From contig NZ_FUYM01000004.1 in the NCBI RefSeq assembly GCF_900167915.1, positions 62,001-126,000 of the forward strand: a DNA stretch of 64,000 bases, in the 5' to 3' direction. Position 1 is the stretch's first letter. Every line of letters begins with the position of its first letter. The translations under genes were made by a program, and so were the position numbers. The stretch is from Rhizorhabdus histidinilytica. Its GTDB lineage: Bacteria; Pseudomonadota; Alphaproteobacteria; Sphingomonadales; Sphingomonadaceae. The notes below the pieces were generated by a model. That model was not told the origin of the DNA. It made no database searches and worked only from the letters and a program-made list of their open reading frames with translations. Shown in pieces: positions 25,526-37,048 of the stretch.

Positions 25526-25587
25526 GGCCCGCTCCATCGCCCGGCCGATATGGAAAAGGCAAGCGCTTCGTGGCAGAGCAGCGCATC

Positions 25588-26946
25588 ATGACCGACCGCC
25601 CCTTCGCCGCCTTGATCCTTGCCGCCGGCAAGGGCACCCGCATGAAATCCGATCTCCACAAGGTGCTGCATCCGATCGCGGGCAAGCCGATGCTGGGCCA
25701 TCTGATCGCCGCGGTCGACCGGCTCGGCGCCGCCCGCAAGCTGGTCGTCACCGGCGCGGGGCGCGAGCAGGTGGAGGCGTTCGTCGCGCCGCTCGGCGTC
25801 GAGGTGGCGACGCAGGAGCCGCAGCTCGGCACCGCCCACGCCGTCCAGCAGGGCGAGGCGGCGCTCGCCGATTTCGACGGCGACGTCCTGATCCTCTACG
25901 GCGACGTGCCGCTGGTGCCGGCCGAGACGATCCGCCGGATGCTCGATCGGCTGCAGGCCGAGGACGCCCCGGTCGCGGTGGTGCTCGGCTTCCGGCCCGA
26001 CGACGCGCTCGCCTATGGCCGCATCCTGGCACGCGGGGACGGCACGATCGACGACATGGTCGAATATAAGGACGCGACCACCGAGCAGCGCGCGATCGAC
26101 CTGTGCAATTCCGGCCTGATGGCGGTGCGCGGGCGCGAGCTGTGGCGGCTGCTGGCCCAGGTCGGCAACGACAATGCCGCCGGCGAATATTACCTGCCCG
26201 ACATCGTCCGCATCGCGCGCGCCGAGGGCGGCCGCTCGGTCGTGGTCGAGGCCGAGGCCTGGGAGGTCGCCGGCGTCAACAGCCGCGCCGAACTGGCCGC
26301 GGTCGAGGCCGAATGGCAGCGCCGCCGCCGCCTCGCCGCGATGGCCGACGGCGCCACGCTGATCGCACCCGAGACGGTGTGGTTCAGCCACGACACCATG
26401 GTCGGCCGCGACGTGGTGATCGAGCCGCACGTCGTGTTCGGCCCCGGCGTGACGATCGAGGACGGCGTTACCATCCGCGGCTTCAGCCATATCGAGGGCT
26501 CAACCATTCGGACAGGTGCCGAGATCGGCCCCTATGCACGGCTGCGGCCGGGGGCGGACATCGGCGAGGGTGCGAAGATCGGCAATTTCGTCGAGGTCAA
26601 GAACGGCCGCTTCGGCAAGGGCGCCAAGGCCAATCACCTATCCTATATCGGCGACGCCGACGTCGGCGCGAAGGCGAACATCGGCGCGGGCACGATCACC
26701 TGCAACTATGACGGCTTCCTCAAATATCGCACCGTCATCGGCGAAGGCGCCTTCATCGGATCGAACAGCGCGCTGGTCGCGCCGGTGACGATCGGCGACG
26801 GCGCGATCGTCGGCGCGGGATCGACCGTCACACGCGACGTCGAGGCCGATGCGCTGGCCGTCGCGCGCGGCCAGCAGGAAAGCCGCACCGGCTGGGCCGC
26901 CCGCTTCCGCGAGGCGATGAAGATCAAGAAAGCCGCACGCAAATAG
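25588..26946 (+). CDS. glmU: Bifunctional N-acetylglucosamine-1-P uridyltransferase / glucosamine-1-P acetyltransferase
   Basis: A 452-residue enzyme that makes UDP-GlcNAc. The N-terminal pyrophosphorylase has LILAAGKGTRMKSDLHKVLHPIAGKPM and YGDVPLVP; the C-terminal half is a left-handed beta-helix of hexapeptide repeats with the acetyltransferase site (YARLRPGADIGEGAKIGNFVEVKN, AGTITCNYDG). A GTG six codons upstream (25570) has an AAAAGG site and is an alternative start. It lies just before glmS; together they supply amino-sugar precursors. Confidence 0.97.
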   Translation: MTDRPFAALILAAGKGTRMKSDLHKVLHPIAGKPMLGHLIAAVDRLGAARKLVVTGAGREQVEAFVAPLGVEVATQEPQLGTAHAVQQGEAALADFDGDVLILYGDVPLVPAETIRRMLDRLQAEDAPVAVVLGFRPDDALAYGRILARGDGTIDDMVEYKDATTEQRAIDLCNSGLMAVRGRELWRLLAQVGNDNAAGEYYLPDIVRIARAEGGRSVVVEAEAWEVAGVNSRAELAAVEAEWQRRRRLAAMADGATLIAPETVWFSHDTMVGRDVVIEPHVVFGPGVTIEDGVTIRGFSHIEGSTIRTGAEIGPYARLRPGADIGEGAKIGNFVEVKNGRFGKGAKANHLSYIGDADVGAKANIGAGTITCNYDGFLKYRTVIGEGAFIGSNSALVAPVTIGDGAIVGAGSTVTRDVEADALAVARGQQESRTGWAARFREAMKIKKAARK

Positions 26947-27025
26947 GGATGATTGTCAGCCGCGATTAATAGTGCTTTGAGCACGGAGCGGCCGGATGGT
27001 CGTGACGGATGCGGGGCGTTAGTCG

Positions 27026-28852
<1,827 letters not shown>

Positions 28853-28890
28853 GCCTCCAGAGTACCGTGTGTTCCACCACTTCCGCTCAA

Positions 28891-28983
28891 CCTGAGGAGC
28901 CATTGAGCGAAGGCGAAATGGCGTCTCGAAGGTCCTTCGAGACGGGCCTTCACCTTCGTTCAGTCCCTCCTCAGGATGTGCGG
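28891..28983. repeat. Dispersed intergenic repeat, copy 2
   Basis: Closely related to the unit at 18737-18825: CCTGAGGAGCCATTGAGC, then GGCGTCTCGAAGG, CCTTCGAGACGGGC and CCTCCTCAGGA. It lies between the convergent glmS and the RTX/GH16 gene. Same orientation as copy 1. Confidence 0.75.
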
Positions 28984-29014
28984 AGGTGGTGTATCAAATG
29001 AGCCGCACGATACC

Positions 29015-31075
29015 CTAGACCACGAAATCGGCGGTGCCGATCCATGCCGGATCGACTGCGCCGAGGTCGACCGCCGAGTCCACCGTCGCGCCGCCGCTGC
29101 CCGAATAGAAGATATAGGTATCGGCGCCGACCTTCATCGCCGCCACCTCGCCCAGGCCGGGATGGGCGTCGAACAGATGCTGCGCCTCGGCGGCGGCCGC
29201 CGACAGGCTGGTCTGCGCCGCGCCGGTCAGGACCGCGGCGGGCCGGAAGCCGATCGACAGCCGGTCGACGCCGTCCTGGAAATCGGTGATTCGGTCGGGC
29301 GCCGCCAGGATCGAGCCGCTGCCCGCGAAGACGAAGCGGTCGATCCCCGCCCCGCCGGTCAGCAGGTCGGCGCCGAGATCGCCCGACAGGATGTCGTTGC
29401 CGTCGCCGCCGACCAGCGTGTCGTTGCCCTGCCCGCCGCGCAGATAGTCGTTGCCGACCCCGCCATCGACCTGGTCGTTGCCAAGATTGCCGTTGATGCT
29501 GTCATTGCCTTCGCCGCCCCGGATCGAGTCGTCGTCGGCGCCGCCGTTGACCCGGTCCGATCCGTTGCCGCCGTCGAGCGTGTCGTTGCCGGCATTGCCC
29601 TGCAGATAGTCGCTGCCGTCGCCGCCATCGATGAGGTCGGCCCCGTCCGGCCCGCCATTGGGCGACTGGCCATAGAGATGGTCGTTGCCCGCACCGCCAT
29701 GGATGGTGTCGGCGCCAGCCCCGCCCTGGATATTGTCATGCCCGCCGGTGCCGGTCAGCACGTCGTTGCCGGCCGGCGCCTGCCCCGGCGCGGAAGGCAG
29801 CTCCGACAGCGTATAGGCGCGGACATAGTCGATCTTGTAGTCGGCCAGCAGCGATCCCGTCGTCCCCGACGTCACCGCCAGGTTGAGGATCATGTAGAAG
29901 GGCTTGTGCATGTCGTCGGGGGTCGACGCCGTCTTCACGGCGGTCCCGTCGATATACCAGGTCAGCGAATCCTCGGTCCACAGCAGGCCGTAGCTGTGCA
30001 TTCCCGAGGTCGCGCCGTCGACGAAGGTCTTGGTGTAGGATTGGGTGTGCGTGCCCGTCTCCTTGGTGTGGAGCGTCTGGACGGCCTGTTCGGTGCCATA
30101 GGCCTCCATGATGTCGATCTCAGGCGGCCAGGAGCCGTCCGCCGGCATCAGCCAGAAGGCCGGCCACGCCCCCTTCTCGGCGGGCAGGTCCAGCCGCGCC
30201 TCGAAATAGCCGTAGGTCTGCGACCACACATCGCGCGTCGTGATCGCGCCCGACATATAGTCATAGTTCCACAGCGCGCCCTTTGCGTCGGTGGGCATGT
30301 CGCTGGCGGTGATGGTGAGCACGCCGTCGGCGATCCGGAACGGATTGAGACCGAGCTCGGTGGCACCGGTCCCCTTGAGCTGCGGATCGACGTAGATCTC
30401 CTCCTCGCCATTGCCGCGCAGCGTCCGGTTGTCGAGGCCGCTCTTGTAGTTGCCCCCGCCATACCAGGTCTTCCACGTGCCCCCGCCGCCGCCGCTCCAC
30501 AGATCGAAGCTGTCGAACTCATCGGCGAAGCTGAGCGTCAGGCCGGACCGGTCGAGCGGAAGCTGGAAATTGTCGGCGGTGAAGTCGCCGATCGAGGCGT
30601 TCCTGATCGTCACCATATCCTGGCCGGACAGGCGCAAGAGGACGTCGCCGCCCTGCTGCGTCATCGCGCTCACAACGGTCTGGAAGTTCTTGAAACTGGT
30701 GAGGCCGGCAAGGCGGATGACATCGGCGTCGTCCGCATTGCCCGGCTTGAAGTCATTGACGACGTCGTTGCCAGATCCCGTGCCGAAGATGAAGACGTCT
30801 GATCCGCCGCCACCGGTCAGCGTGTCGCTGCCGCCGCGTCCTTCGAGCTGGTTGGATTCGCCATTGCCGACGATCCGGTTGGCGAGCGCGTTGCCCACCC
30901 CGGCATAGCCGCCCCAGATCTCCAGATTCTCGACATTGTCGGGCAGGACATAGTTGGTCTGCGCGATCACCTTGTCGGTGCCGCCGCCCGCCTGTTCGAC
31001 AATATATTTCGGAACCGTACCAATAGAATAGGTATTCGAGGACGCATCCCCGATGATCTCGCCACTATAATTCAT
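29015..31075 (-). CDS. RTX-type secreted GH16 family glycanase
   Basis: A 686-residue extracellular endo-beta-glucanase-like protein. A first RTX stretch (GRGGSDTLTGGGGSDVFIFG, about 78-97) precedes the GH16 domain (about 180-425) with catalytic E319-I-D-I-M-E324, and a long block of GGxGxDxL/Ixx repeats follows (about 435-585). No Sec signal peptide is present, as expected for type I secretion with a C-terminal signal. The combination resembles ExsH, which trims succinoglycan in Sinorhizobium. It probably cuts the exopolysaccharide made by the locus to its right. No T1SS genes are in the window. Confidence 0.88.
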   Translation of the reverse strand: MNYSGEIIGDASSNTYSIGTVPKYIVEQAGGGTDKVIAQTNYVLPDNVENLEIWGGYAGVGNALANRIVGNGESNQLEGRGGSDTLTGGGGSDVFIFGTGSGNDVVNDFKPGNADDADVIRLAGLTSFKNFQTVVSAMTQQGGDVLLRLSGQDMVTIRNASIGDFTADNFQLPLDRSGLTLSFADEFDSFDLWSGGGGGTWKTWYGGGNYKSGLDNRTLRGNGEEEIYVDPQLKGTGATELGLNPFRIADGVLTITASDMPTDAKGALWNYDYMSGAITTRDVWSQTYGYFEARLDLPAEKGAWPAFWLMPADGSWPPEIDIMEAYGTEQAVQTLHTKETGTHTQSYTKTFVDGATSGMHSYGLLWTEDSLTWYIDGTAVKTASTPDDMHKPFYMILNLAVTSGTTGSLLADYKIDYVRAYTLSELPSAPGQAPAGNDVLTGTGGHDNIQGGAGADTIHGGAGNDHLYGQSPNGGPDGADLIDGGDGSDYLQGNAGNDTLDGGNGSDRVNGGADDDSIRGGEGNDSINGNLGNDQVDGGVGNDYLRGGQGNDTLVGGDGNDILSGDLGADLLTGGAGIDRFVFAGSGSILAAPDRITDFQDGVDRLSIGFRPAAVLTGAAQTSLSAAAAEAQHLFDAHPGLGEVAAMKVGADTYIFYSGSGGATVDSAVDLGAVDPAWIGTADFVV

Positions 31076-31204
31076 GATTGCCCGCCTGCTCGCATGCCCA
31101 ATGCCATGAAGCCGGACGGTTTACGAATCCTAAAAGCCCGCCAGGGTCGAAATGACTTTCGGTAATCTACTTATTCTAGCCGAAATGACACGGTACTATT
31201 CATT

Positions 31205-32374
31205 TTAGCGTGAGGTCAGGCGGCTGATCTCGGCAGCGGCGGCGAAGCCCGCCTCACTTGCATAGGTACCGATCCGCCCGAACGGCCCGATCGGGTCGCA
31301 CAGGTGCCAGAGCAGGCGCCGCCGCTTCGGCCAGGCGATCGCCGGGTCCTCGGGGGACAGGCTCATCGCGGCGAGCGTCGCCGGGTCGAGCGACCGCATC
31401 GGCCGCCTGACCGGCGCCGGCGGGAGCGCGACGGGCAGCAGCGCCCCCGCGCAGTCCCAGGCAAAGGCGAGAAGGTGACGAATGCCCTGCGCCCGCGCGA
31501 CGACGTCGAGCACATGGCGCTCCTGGTCGGACATGGCAAGCAGCTGCGCCGCGAGATCGGCGAGATAGCGCAGCGAATGCTCGCGATGGAAGGCCGCCTT
31601 GACGAAGCCGATCGCGGCAAGGAGGCAGGCGTGGATCGTCGAGAGCACCGGGATCTCGGCGCTGCCGAGCGCCATGCGGCGGCCATTGCCGATATAGGAC
31701 GCCAGCTCACGCGGTGCCGGGCAACCCGGCTGCTGGACGCGGTGGTGGAGATCGACGGTGGCGAGCGAACGGCCGGGCGGAACGAAATGCTGCTCTCCCA
31801 GATAATGGAGCCACCAGCGGCTCTCGCAGCGATCAGCCGGTGCATAGCCAAGCGCGCGCAGCACCTCCGCCGCGCGGTCATAGTCGTGGCGGTCGACCAG
31901 CAGGTCGAGGTCCGATGAGGGCCGGGCGAAATAATCATCATAGAGCGCACGGAGCAGCAGCGGCCCCTTGAGCACGACGAAACCGACGGAGGCCGCGTCG
32001 AGTGCGCCGCTCACCCGCTGCACGGTCGACAGGTTGACGCTGTTGATCATCAGCGACCGCTGACGGAACGCCTTGACGGCGGCGCCGACCTTCGGCGGCG
32101 CGGCGATCCCGCTGACGAGCAGGCCGTGCTGGACCTGAACGAGCAGCCGCCCGCGCGCCGCCATGCCGATCAATTCATCCCAGTCGAACCGGTCGCCGCG
32201 CGGCGGCAGCGGCCGTGCGACTCCGTCGAGCGCGCTCGCCAGCAGCGACAGCAACAGGACATGCTCGGCCCGACGATCGATCCCGGTCGCGACAGCCTCC
32301 GTCGTCACCGGACGATCGAACGCGCCGTCCAGCGCGGGCGCGAGACCGCCGACGGGGAGCGGTTCACTCGCCAT
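31205..32374 (-). CDS. Lasso-cluster nucleotidyltransferase family protein (N)
   Basis: A 389-residue protein of the NTP_transf_5 (uncharacterised nucleotidyltransferase) family. The signature FVVLKGPLLLRALYDDYFARPSSDLDLLVDRHDYDRAAEVL has the DxD acidic pair of the polymerase-beta fold. I use the ATG at 32374, which overlaps the exporter gene's end by 11 bases; an earlier start adds 12 residues. Homologous genes accompany kinase-containing lasso clusters, where they are proposed to add a group to the phosphorylated peptide. It is the last gene of the operon. Role inferred by context. Confidence 0.75.
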   Translation of the reverse strand: MASEPLPVGGLAPALDGAFDRPVTTEAVATGIDRRAEHVLLLSLLASALDGVARPLPPRGDRFDWDELIGMAARGRLLVQVQHGLLVSGIAAPPKVGAAVKAFRQRSLMINSVNLSTVQRVSGALDAASVGFVVLKGPLLLRALYDDYFARPSSDLDLLVDRHDYDRAAEVLRALGYAPADRCESRWWLHYLGEQHFVPPGRSLATVDLHHRVQQPGCPAPRELASYIGNGRRMALGSAEIPVLSTIHACLLAAIGFVKAAFHREHSLRYLADLAAQLLAMSDQERHVLDVVARAQGIRHLLAFAWDCAGALLPVALPPAPVRRPMRSLDPATLAAMSLSPEDPAIAWPKRRRLLWHLCDPIGPFGRIGTYASEAGFAAAAEISRLTSR

Positions 32375-34172
32375 GCGACGCCGGCCTGGTGACGGAGGCA
32401 GCCGGCGCACGGCCGGCCCGCTGCGGGGGAAAGGGGACGACGCCGTCGAGATCGGCGGATCCGCAGATATGGACGCGCCCCTGCTCGATCCGGACGACCT
32501 GGTCGGCGATTGCGGTGATCCGGGCGCGGTGGGCGATGATGAGGATCGCCATCGTCCCGCGCAGCCGTTCGAGCGAGCGGATGATCAGCGTCTCATTATC
32601 CTCGTCGAGCGCGCTGGTCGCCTCGTCGAGGATCAGCAGGTCGGGACGGCGCAGCAGCGCCCGGGCGAGCGCGATGCGCTGGCGTTCGCCGCCCGACAGG
32701 CGGATGCCGCGATCGGCGACGACGGTATCGAGCCCGGCCGGCATGCGCGCGACGAAGCCGGCCGCGCCGCTCGCCTCCAGCGCCGCCCACATCTGCGCCG
32801 GATCGGCACCGGGCGCGGCGACGGCGAGGTTGGCGGCGATGCTGTCGTTGAGCAGAAAGCCGTCCTGCGGGACATAGGCGACCCGATCGCGCCAGGCGCG
32901 CAGGCCGCAATGGGCGAGCGGCCGACCATCGAGCAGCACCCTGCCCGCGCTCGGCTCGACCAGCCCCATCACCATGTCGGCAAGCGTCGTCTTGCCGCTG
33001 CCCGAGGGGCCGGCAATGGCGGTGATCCGGCCGGCGGGAATGGCGAAGCTCACGTCACGAAGCACCGGGAGGCCTGCGCCATAGTCCATGCCGACCTGGT
33101 CGAACCGGATTTCCTGCCGCAGCGGGGGAATGGCGGCGAGCCCGGCGACTTCGGCCTTCTCGCGGTCGGCCTCGAACCGCGCGATCAGCCGCCGCGAATC
33201 CTGCCAGGCAGGCAGGTGCGAGAGGAGCTGCTGGAGCGAGTCCTGGATCATGTTGAAGCGCGGGCCGATCCGGACGAACAGGAACAGCAGCACCGCGATC
33301 CGCGCCAGCGGCAGGTGGAGCACCGCGACCGAGACATGGATGAAGCCGACCGCCGCGACCGCGCCGACCAGCTGGAACAGCAGTGTGCCGTTGGCGGTCG
33401 CGCGGGCGAAACGGATCATCTCCTCGCGTACGTCGCGGAGCATCGCCTCCAGCCGCGCGGCATAGCCCGCCTCGGCGTTGAACGCCTTGGCGACCTTCAT
33501 ACCGGCCAGGAACTCGGAGATCATGTGCTGCTGGTCGGCAAGCGAAGCGCCGAGCGTCTCGCCAAAGCGGGTCGCCCGGCGGCGAACCGGATAGAGCGCG
33601 AGCAGTACGACACTGCCGACGCCGATCGCGAACAGCGTCATCACCGGCGAGATCGCGGCGGCGAGCACCGCATAGATCGCCACCATGACCAGCGCCTGCA
33701 ACAGCAGCAGCAGGTTATAGACGGCGGCGCGGACCCGTTCGACGTCGCCGGTCAACGCCTGCTGAAGGTCGGCGGCACGGGTCGCCGCGACGCGGGTCCA
33801 GCGCGCGGCCCCGATCGCGCGGAACAGCCGCAGCCGGATCGCGTCGACGCAGAGTTGCATCATCCGCGCGACATGGACCGCCTTGAACCGGGTGAGGACC
33901 GCCTGCGCGGTGACGAAAGCCAGGAAGCAGCCGAGCAGCGGCACGAGGCTCAGCCTGGTGGCCGGATCGAACAGATGCCCGACCAGCGGCAAGCCCGCCA
34001 TCGGCACGCCGCCGCCCGCCCCGCCCGCGAACTGGAGCAAGGGGATCAGCAGCAGGATCGAGACGCCTTCGGAGAGGCTGCCGAGCAACAGCAGGACGAG
34101 CGCCATCATTCCCCGGCCGCCGCTGCGCCGCAGGACGAAGCCGGCGAAATCGGCTATCGGCCCGATCGTCAT
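32364..34172 (-). CDS. Lasso peptide ABC exporter (D), fused permease/ATPase
   Basis: A 602-residue half-transporter with five to six TM helices (for example VPLLGCFLAFVTAQAVLT, LLLLLQALVMVAIYAVLAAA, SPVMTLFAIGVGSVVLLAL) and an ATPase domain: Walker A GPSGSGKTT, Q-loop VPQDGFLLND, signature LSGGERQRIALARALL, Walker B LLILDEATSALDE, H-loop IIAHR. It probably exports the mature lasso peptide and confers immunity. It overlaps gene N downstream and follows the kinase gene by 34 bases. Confidence 0.85.
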   Translation of the reverse strand: MTIGPIADFAGFVLRRSGGRGMMALVLLLLGSLSEGVSILLLIPLLQFAGGAGGGVPMAGLPLVGHLFDPATRLSLVPLLGCFLAFVTAQAVLTRFKAVHVARMMQLCVDAIRLRLFRAIGAARWTRVAATRAADLQQALTGDVERVRAAVYNLLLLLQALVMVAIYAVLAAAISPVMTLFAIGVGSVVLLALYPVRRRATRFGETLGASLADQQHMISEFLAGMKVAKAFNAEAGYAARLEAMLRDVREEMIRFARATANGTLLFQLVGAVAAVGFIHVSVAVLHLPLARIAVLLFLFVRIGPRFNMIQDSLQQLLSHLPAWQDSRRLIARFEADREKAEVAGLAAIPPLRQEIRFDQVGMDYGAGLPVLRDVSFAIPAGRITAIAGPSGSGKTTLADMVMGLVEPSAGRVLLDGRPLAHCGLRAWRDRVAYVPQDGFLLNDSIAANLAVAAPGADPAQMWAALEASGAAGFVARMPAGLDTVVADRGIRLSGGERQRIALARALLRRPDLLILDEATSALDEDNETLIIRSLERLRGTMAILIIAHRARITAIADQVVRIEQGRVHICGSADLDGVVPFPPQRAGRAPAASVTRPASHGE

Positions 34173-34205
34173 CGCCTGCCCCCGATCCGGACCGCGCCCT
34201 GCATC

Positions 34206-35177
34206 TCAACGCTCGCCGAGCAAGGCGTGGACGAAGGCCACCGTTTCGTCGAGCCGATCGAGGCCCACCGGCACATGGAGCCGCGACACCTGCGCGGTAC
34301 GGGCGAGCCGGCCGCAGCGTTGTAGATGCTCGGCCTCCGCCGCTCCCGCCAGCACCGCGCGCCCGAAGCGCGCGATGTAGGAGAAGCGCATGACGGCGCC
34401 AAGCGCATCGAAGCCTTCGAGCGGCTCGACCATCGGCGCCTCGCCGCCGCGTTGCAGGACGAAGATATGGTCGGGCCGCACCTGCCGGTGGGAGAATCCC
34501 CCGCCGAGCCGGAACTGGCGCTTGGGCAGGCTGGCATGGGCCAGCGGCAGCGCCTCCGCGTCGCCGAGGTCGATCGCGGCCGAGCTTTCCTCGGACAGCT
34601 TGAGCTGGGCGAAGGCGGGCAGGATGCGCGGCACGAGCGGATCGACCAGGTCGATCGCCAGCAGGTCGTCGGTCAGCAGGCGATGGCCGGCCTCGACGAA
34701 CGCCCCCGCCGTGGTCGATTTGCCCGCCATCTTGTCGCCGACGAACACCGCGCTCCTGCCGCCGATCGCGACCCCGCTGGCGTGGAGCACCAGCGCGCCC
34801 CGCATATGCAGCATCAACCCGAACACCGGCCCCAGCAGCGGAAAGGCGAGCAGTTCCGCCGAGATGCCGGGATAGGGCTCGACATCGATCCGAGCGGGGC
34901 CGTGGAAGCGGAAGGCGGCGACACCGGGCCAGGCGAGATAATGGCCGCCATCCGGATCGAGGTCGATCACCACCCCGCTTGCTTCGGGCGGCAGCGGGCG
35001 ACCGCAGGGCTCTAACCGGATCGACAGGTCGGCGTCCCGGCCGGTCAGTTCGGACGGCGAGAGTTCGGGCAGCGGGATGTCGGAACGGATCGACAAGCCG
35101 AAGGCGAAATATTCGGTCGGGGGCGGCCCCTGAAGGGTCGCCGCCTCGCCGAACTCCTCGCGGCTGAGCTTCCTCAC
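34206..35177 (-). CDS. Lasso peptide kinase (HPr-kinase-like, K)
   Basis: A 323-residue protein. The P-loop GDKMAGKST (147-155, Lys153) and LHASGVAIGGRSAVFVGDKMAGKSTTAG match HPr kinase/phosphorylase-like serine kinases, followed by the conserved acidic LLTDDLLAID. In paeninodin-type clusters such kinases phosphorylate the C-terminal Ser of the precursor. Here the precursor ends in Ser, so the same reaction is expected. Its ATG overlaps the stop of the cyclase gene by 4 bases. Confidence 0.8.
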   Translation of the reverse strand: MRKLSREEFGEAATLQGPPPTEYFAFGLSIRSDIPLPELSPSELTGRDADLSIRLEPCGRPLPPEASGVVIDLDPDGGHYLAWPGVAAFRFHGPARIDVEPYPGISAELLAFPLLGPVFGLMLHMRGALVLHASGVAIGGRSAVFVGDKMAGKSTTAGAFVEAGHRLLTDDLLAIDLVDPLVPRILPAFAQLKLSEESSAAIDLGDAEALPLAHASLPKRQFRLGGGFSHRQVRPDHIFVLQRGGEAPMVEPLEGFDALGAVMRFSYIARFGRAVLAGAAEAEHLQRCGRLARTAQVSRLHVPVGLDRLDETVAFVHALLGER

Positions 35178-37048
35178 GCGGCGGCCTCCCTTTCGGCGAT
35201 GTCGGTCCAGCTCCCCGAAACCCGTTCGCGGTGGTCGAGCCAGACCGCCAGCATCAACACCCGCCAGGCCGCGAACAGCGACGCGCCGTCGACCGCCCGC
35301 CCCTGGTCGAGCAGCCGACCGATCGCATTCCGCGCGACGTCCATATCGACGAAGCGGCCGATCCCTGCCCTGTCGCGACCTGCCAGGTCGGCGAGGGCCG
35401 CGCGCCGGCGCAGCAGCGCATCGGCGAGCGCGGGCGCGAAATCATATTTGTCGGGCCGCAGCCGCACCGGATCCGGCAACAGCCCGGCCATGGCCTGCCG
35501 CAGGACATAGCGGGGCAGGCCATCGTTCAACTTGTGGTGCGACGGCAGCGACAGGCAATATTCGACCAGACGCAGGTCGTAGAAGGGATAGAGGGCGGCG
35601 ACCCCGGCCGCAGCGCCCATCCGGTCGAGCACCTCGAAGGCGTAGCCTTGCTGCGGCGCGGTCAGCAGTTCGACATGGACGTCGCGCTCGCAGTGGCGCG
35701 CCGAGCCCTTGATCGAGCGGTCGGCATGGCGGTCGGCAAGGTCGACCCGCGCGGCAAGGCCGGGTTCGACCAGCGCGTATCCGGCGGCTTCCGCCGGCCC
35801 GCCCCATCCAAGCCGGGCCTGGATCCGCGCCCGGCGCCCGCGTGCGAAGCGGACAAAGCGGTTGTGGCTCAGATAAGGGGACAGGATCGACCAGCGGCCG
35901 ACCCCGTAAAGGCCCGCGATCCCGGCACTCTCCCGCCAGAGCCGCCGCCAGTCGCCCCGCGCCGCAAGCTCGTTGAGACGCCCCAGCCCGTGCGACACGA
36001 CCTCGTCGCCGCCATGGCCATCGAGCAAGCGGGTCAGGCCCGCCGCCCGCGCCCGGCGGTAGAGGCGGCGCGACAGGCTGGCATTATAGGCGACGAAGGG
36101 CCCCTCCTGCTCGTCGATCAACTCGGGCAGCTCGGCAACCGGGTCGTGATCGGCGGCATCGATGAAGCGCGGGTCGAAGCCTCCTTGGCCGAGAACCGTC
36201 TCGATGAATGGCCGCTCGTTCCAGCCGGGCGTGTCGTCCAGCATCATCGACAGGCTCGGCATCGGTCGCACGCCTTGCGCCGCCTGGACGGCGACCGACG
36301 AGGAATCGAGCCCGCCGCTCAGCATCACCCCGACGCCGTCGCCCCGCGCGCGGCGACGGGCGACCGCCTCGGCGAAGAGGGCGCGGAACCCCTCGGCCGC
36401 GTCGGCGCGCTCCTCGACCGGCACCTCCTGTGGATGCCAATAGCGCGCGATCCGCGCGCCGGCCTCCGTCAGCGTCAGGCTGTGGCCGGGCGGCAAGCGG
36501 CGGATGCCGTGGTGCAGGGTGATCGCGCCGTCGGCATAGCCGCCGGCCAGCAGGTCGGCGAGGCCCTGTTCGTCGATCGCGTCGCCAACCGCGGGAAGCG
36601 CGGTCAGGAAGCGGGTAATGCCCGCCGCGGCGAACAGCCGGTCAGCAAGCGCATAATAGAAGGGGCGGATACCGAAATGGTCGCGTGCGCAGAAGATCGA
36701 GCCCCGCCGTTCGTCGCGGATCACGAAGGCGAAGTCGCCGGCCAGACGGCGGACGCAATCGCCGTCCCAGCGGCGATAGGCGGCAAGGATGACGTCGGCA
36801 TCGGACGATCCCGGATGGAGCCGCAGCGCCGCGATCAGGTCGCGGCGATTGTCGAGCCGCGCATCGGCCGCGACGAGCATCGTCGCGTCACCAGCCCCTG
36901 CGATCGGCCCGGAGGCCGCCATTGCCCAGGTGCGGCCCCGCCGCCAGTGGCAGGGCCCACGGGCGCGCAACGCAGCCTCGGCACGATCAGGCAGGGCTTC
37001 GGCCATGGGGGCGCCGTCGCGGCGGAACAAGGCCGCGAAACAGCTCAT
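35174..37048 (-). CDS. Lasso cyclase (C), asparagine-synthetase-like
   Basis: A 624-residue homolog of asparagine synthetase B. The N-terminal Ntn domain (MSCFAALFRRDG...RDHFGIRPFYYA) has Cys at position 3 instead of 2, so glutaminase activity is doubtful; this loss is usual in lasso cyclases. The C-terminal ATP-binding domain has VMLSGGLDSSSVA (Ser244-Gly-Gly-Leu-Asp248-Ser). Lasso cyclases adenylate the ring-closing Asp/Glu side chain of the core and join it to Gly1. It overlaps B2 by 4 bases. Stand-alone asparagine synthase is unlikely in this context. Confidence 0.88.
   Translation of the reverse strand: MSCFAALFRRDGAPMAEALPDRAEAALRARGPCHWRRGRTWAMAASGPIAGAGDATMLVAADARLDNRRDLIAALRLHPGSSDADVILAAYRRWDGDCVRRLAGDFAFVIRDERRGSIFCARDHFGIRPFYYALADRLFAAAGITRFLTALPAVGDAIDEQGLADLLAGGYADGAITLHHGIRRLPPGHSLTLTEAGARIARYWHPQEVPVEERADAAEGFRALFAEAVARRRARGDGVGVMLSGGLDSSSVAVQAAQGVRPMPSLSMMLDDTPGWNERPFIETVLGQGGFDPRFIDAADHDPVAELPELIDEQEGPFVAYNASLSRRLYRRARAAGLTRLLDGHGGDEVVSHGLGRLNELAARGDWRRLWRESAGIAGLYGVGRWSILSPYLSHNRFVRFARGRRARIQARLGWGGPAEAAGYALVEPGLAARVDLADRHADRSIKGSARHCERDVHVELLTAPQQGYAFEVLDRMGAAAGVAALYPFYDLRLVEYCLSLPSHHKLNDGLPRYVLRQAMAGLLPDPVRLRPDKYDFAPALADALLRRRAALADLAGRDRAGIGRFVDMDVARNAIGRLLDQGRAVDGASLFAAWRVLMLAVWLDHRERVSGSWTDIAEREAAA

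Noticed and set aside
29380-29780. Tandem repeat block resembling a repeat array or CRISPR
   Set aside because: It is in frame and encodes the GGxGxDxL calcium-binding repeats of the RTX protein; no spacer structure.
28976-30802. 608-codon plus-strand frame opposite the RTX/GH16 gene
   Set aside because: Antisense to the RTX repeats; composition is an artefact of the GGxGxD repeats.
32163-34325. 720-codon plus-strand frame opposite the ABC exporter
   Set aside because: Antisense to a complete ABC transporter with all ATPase motifs.
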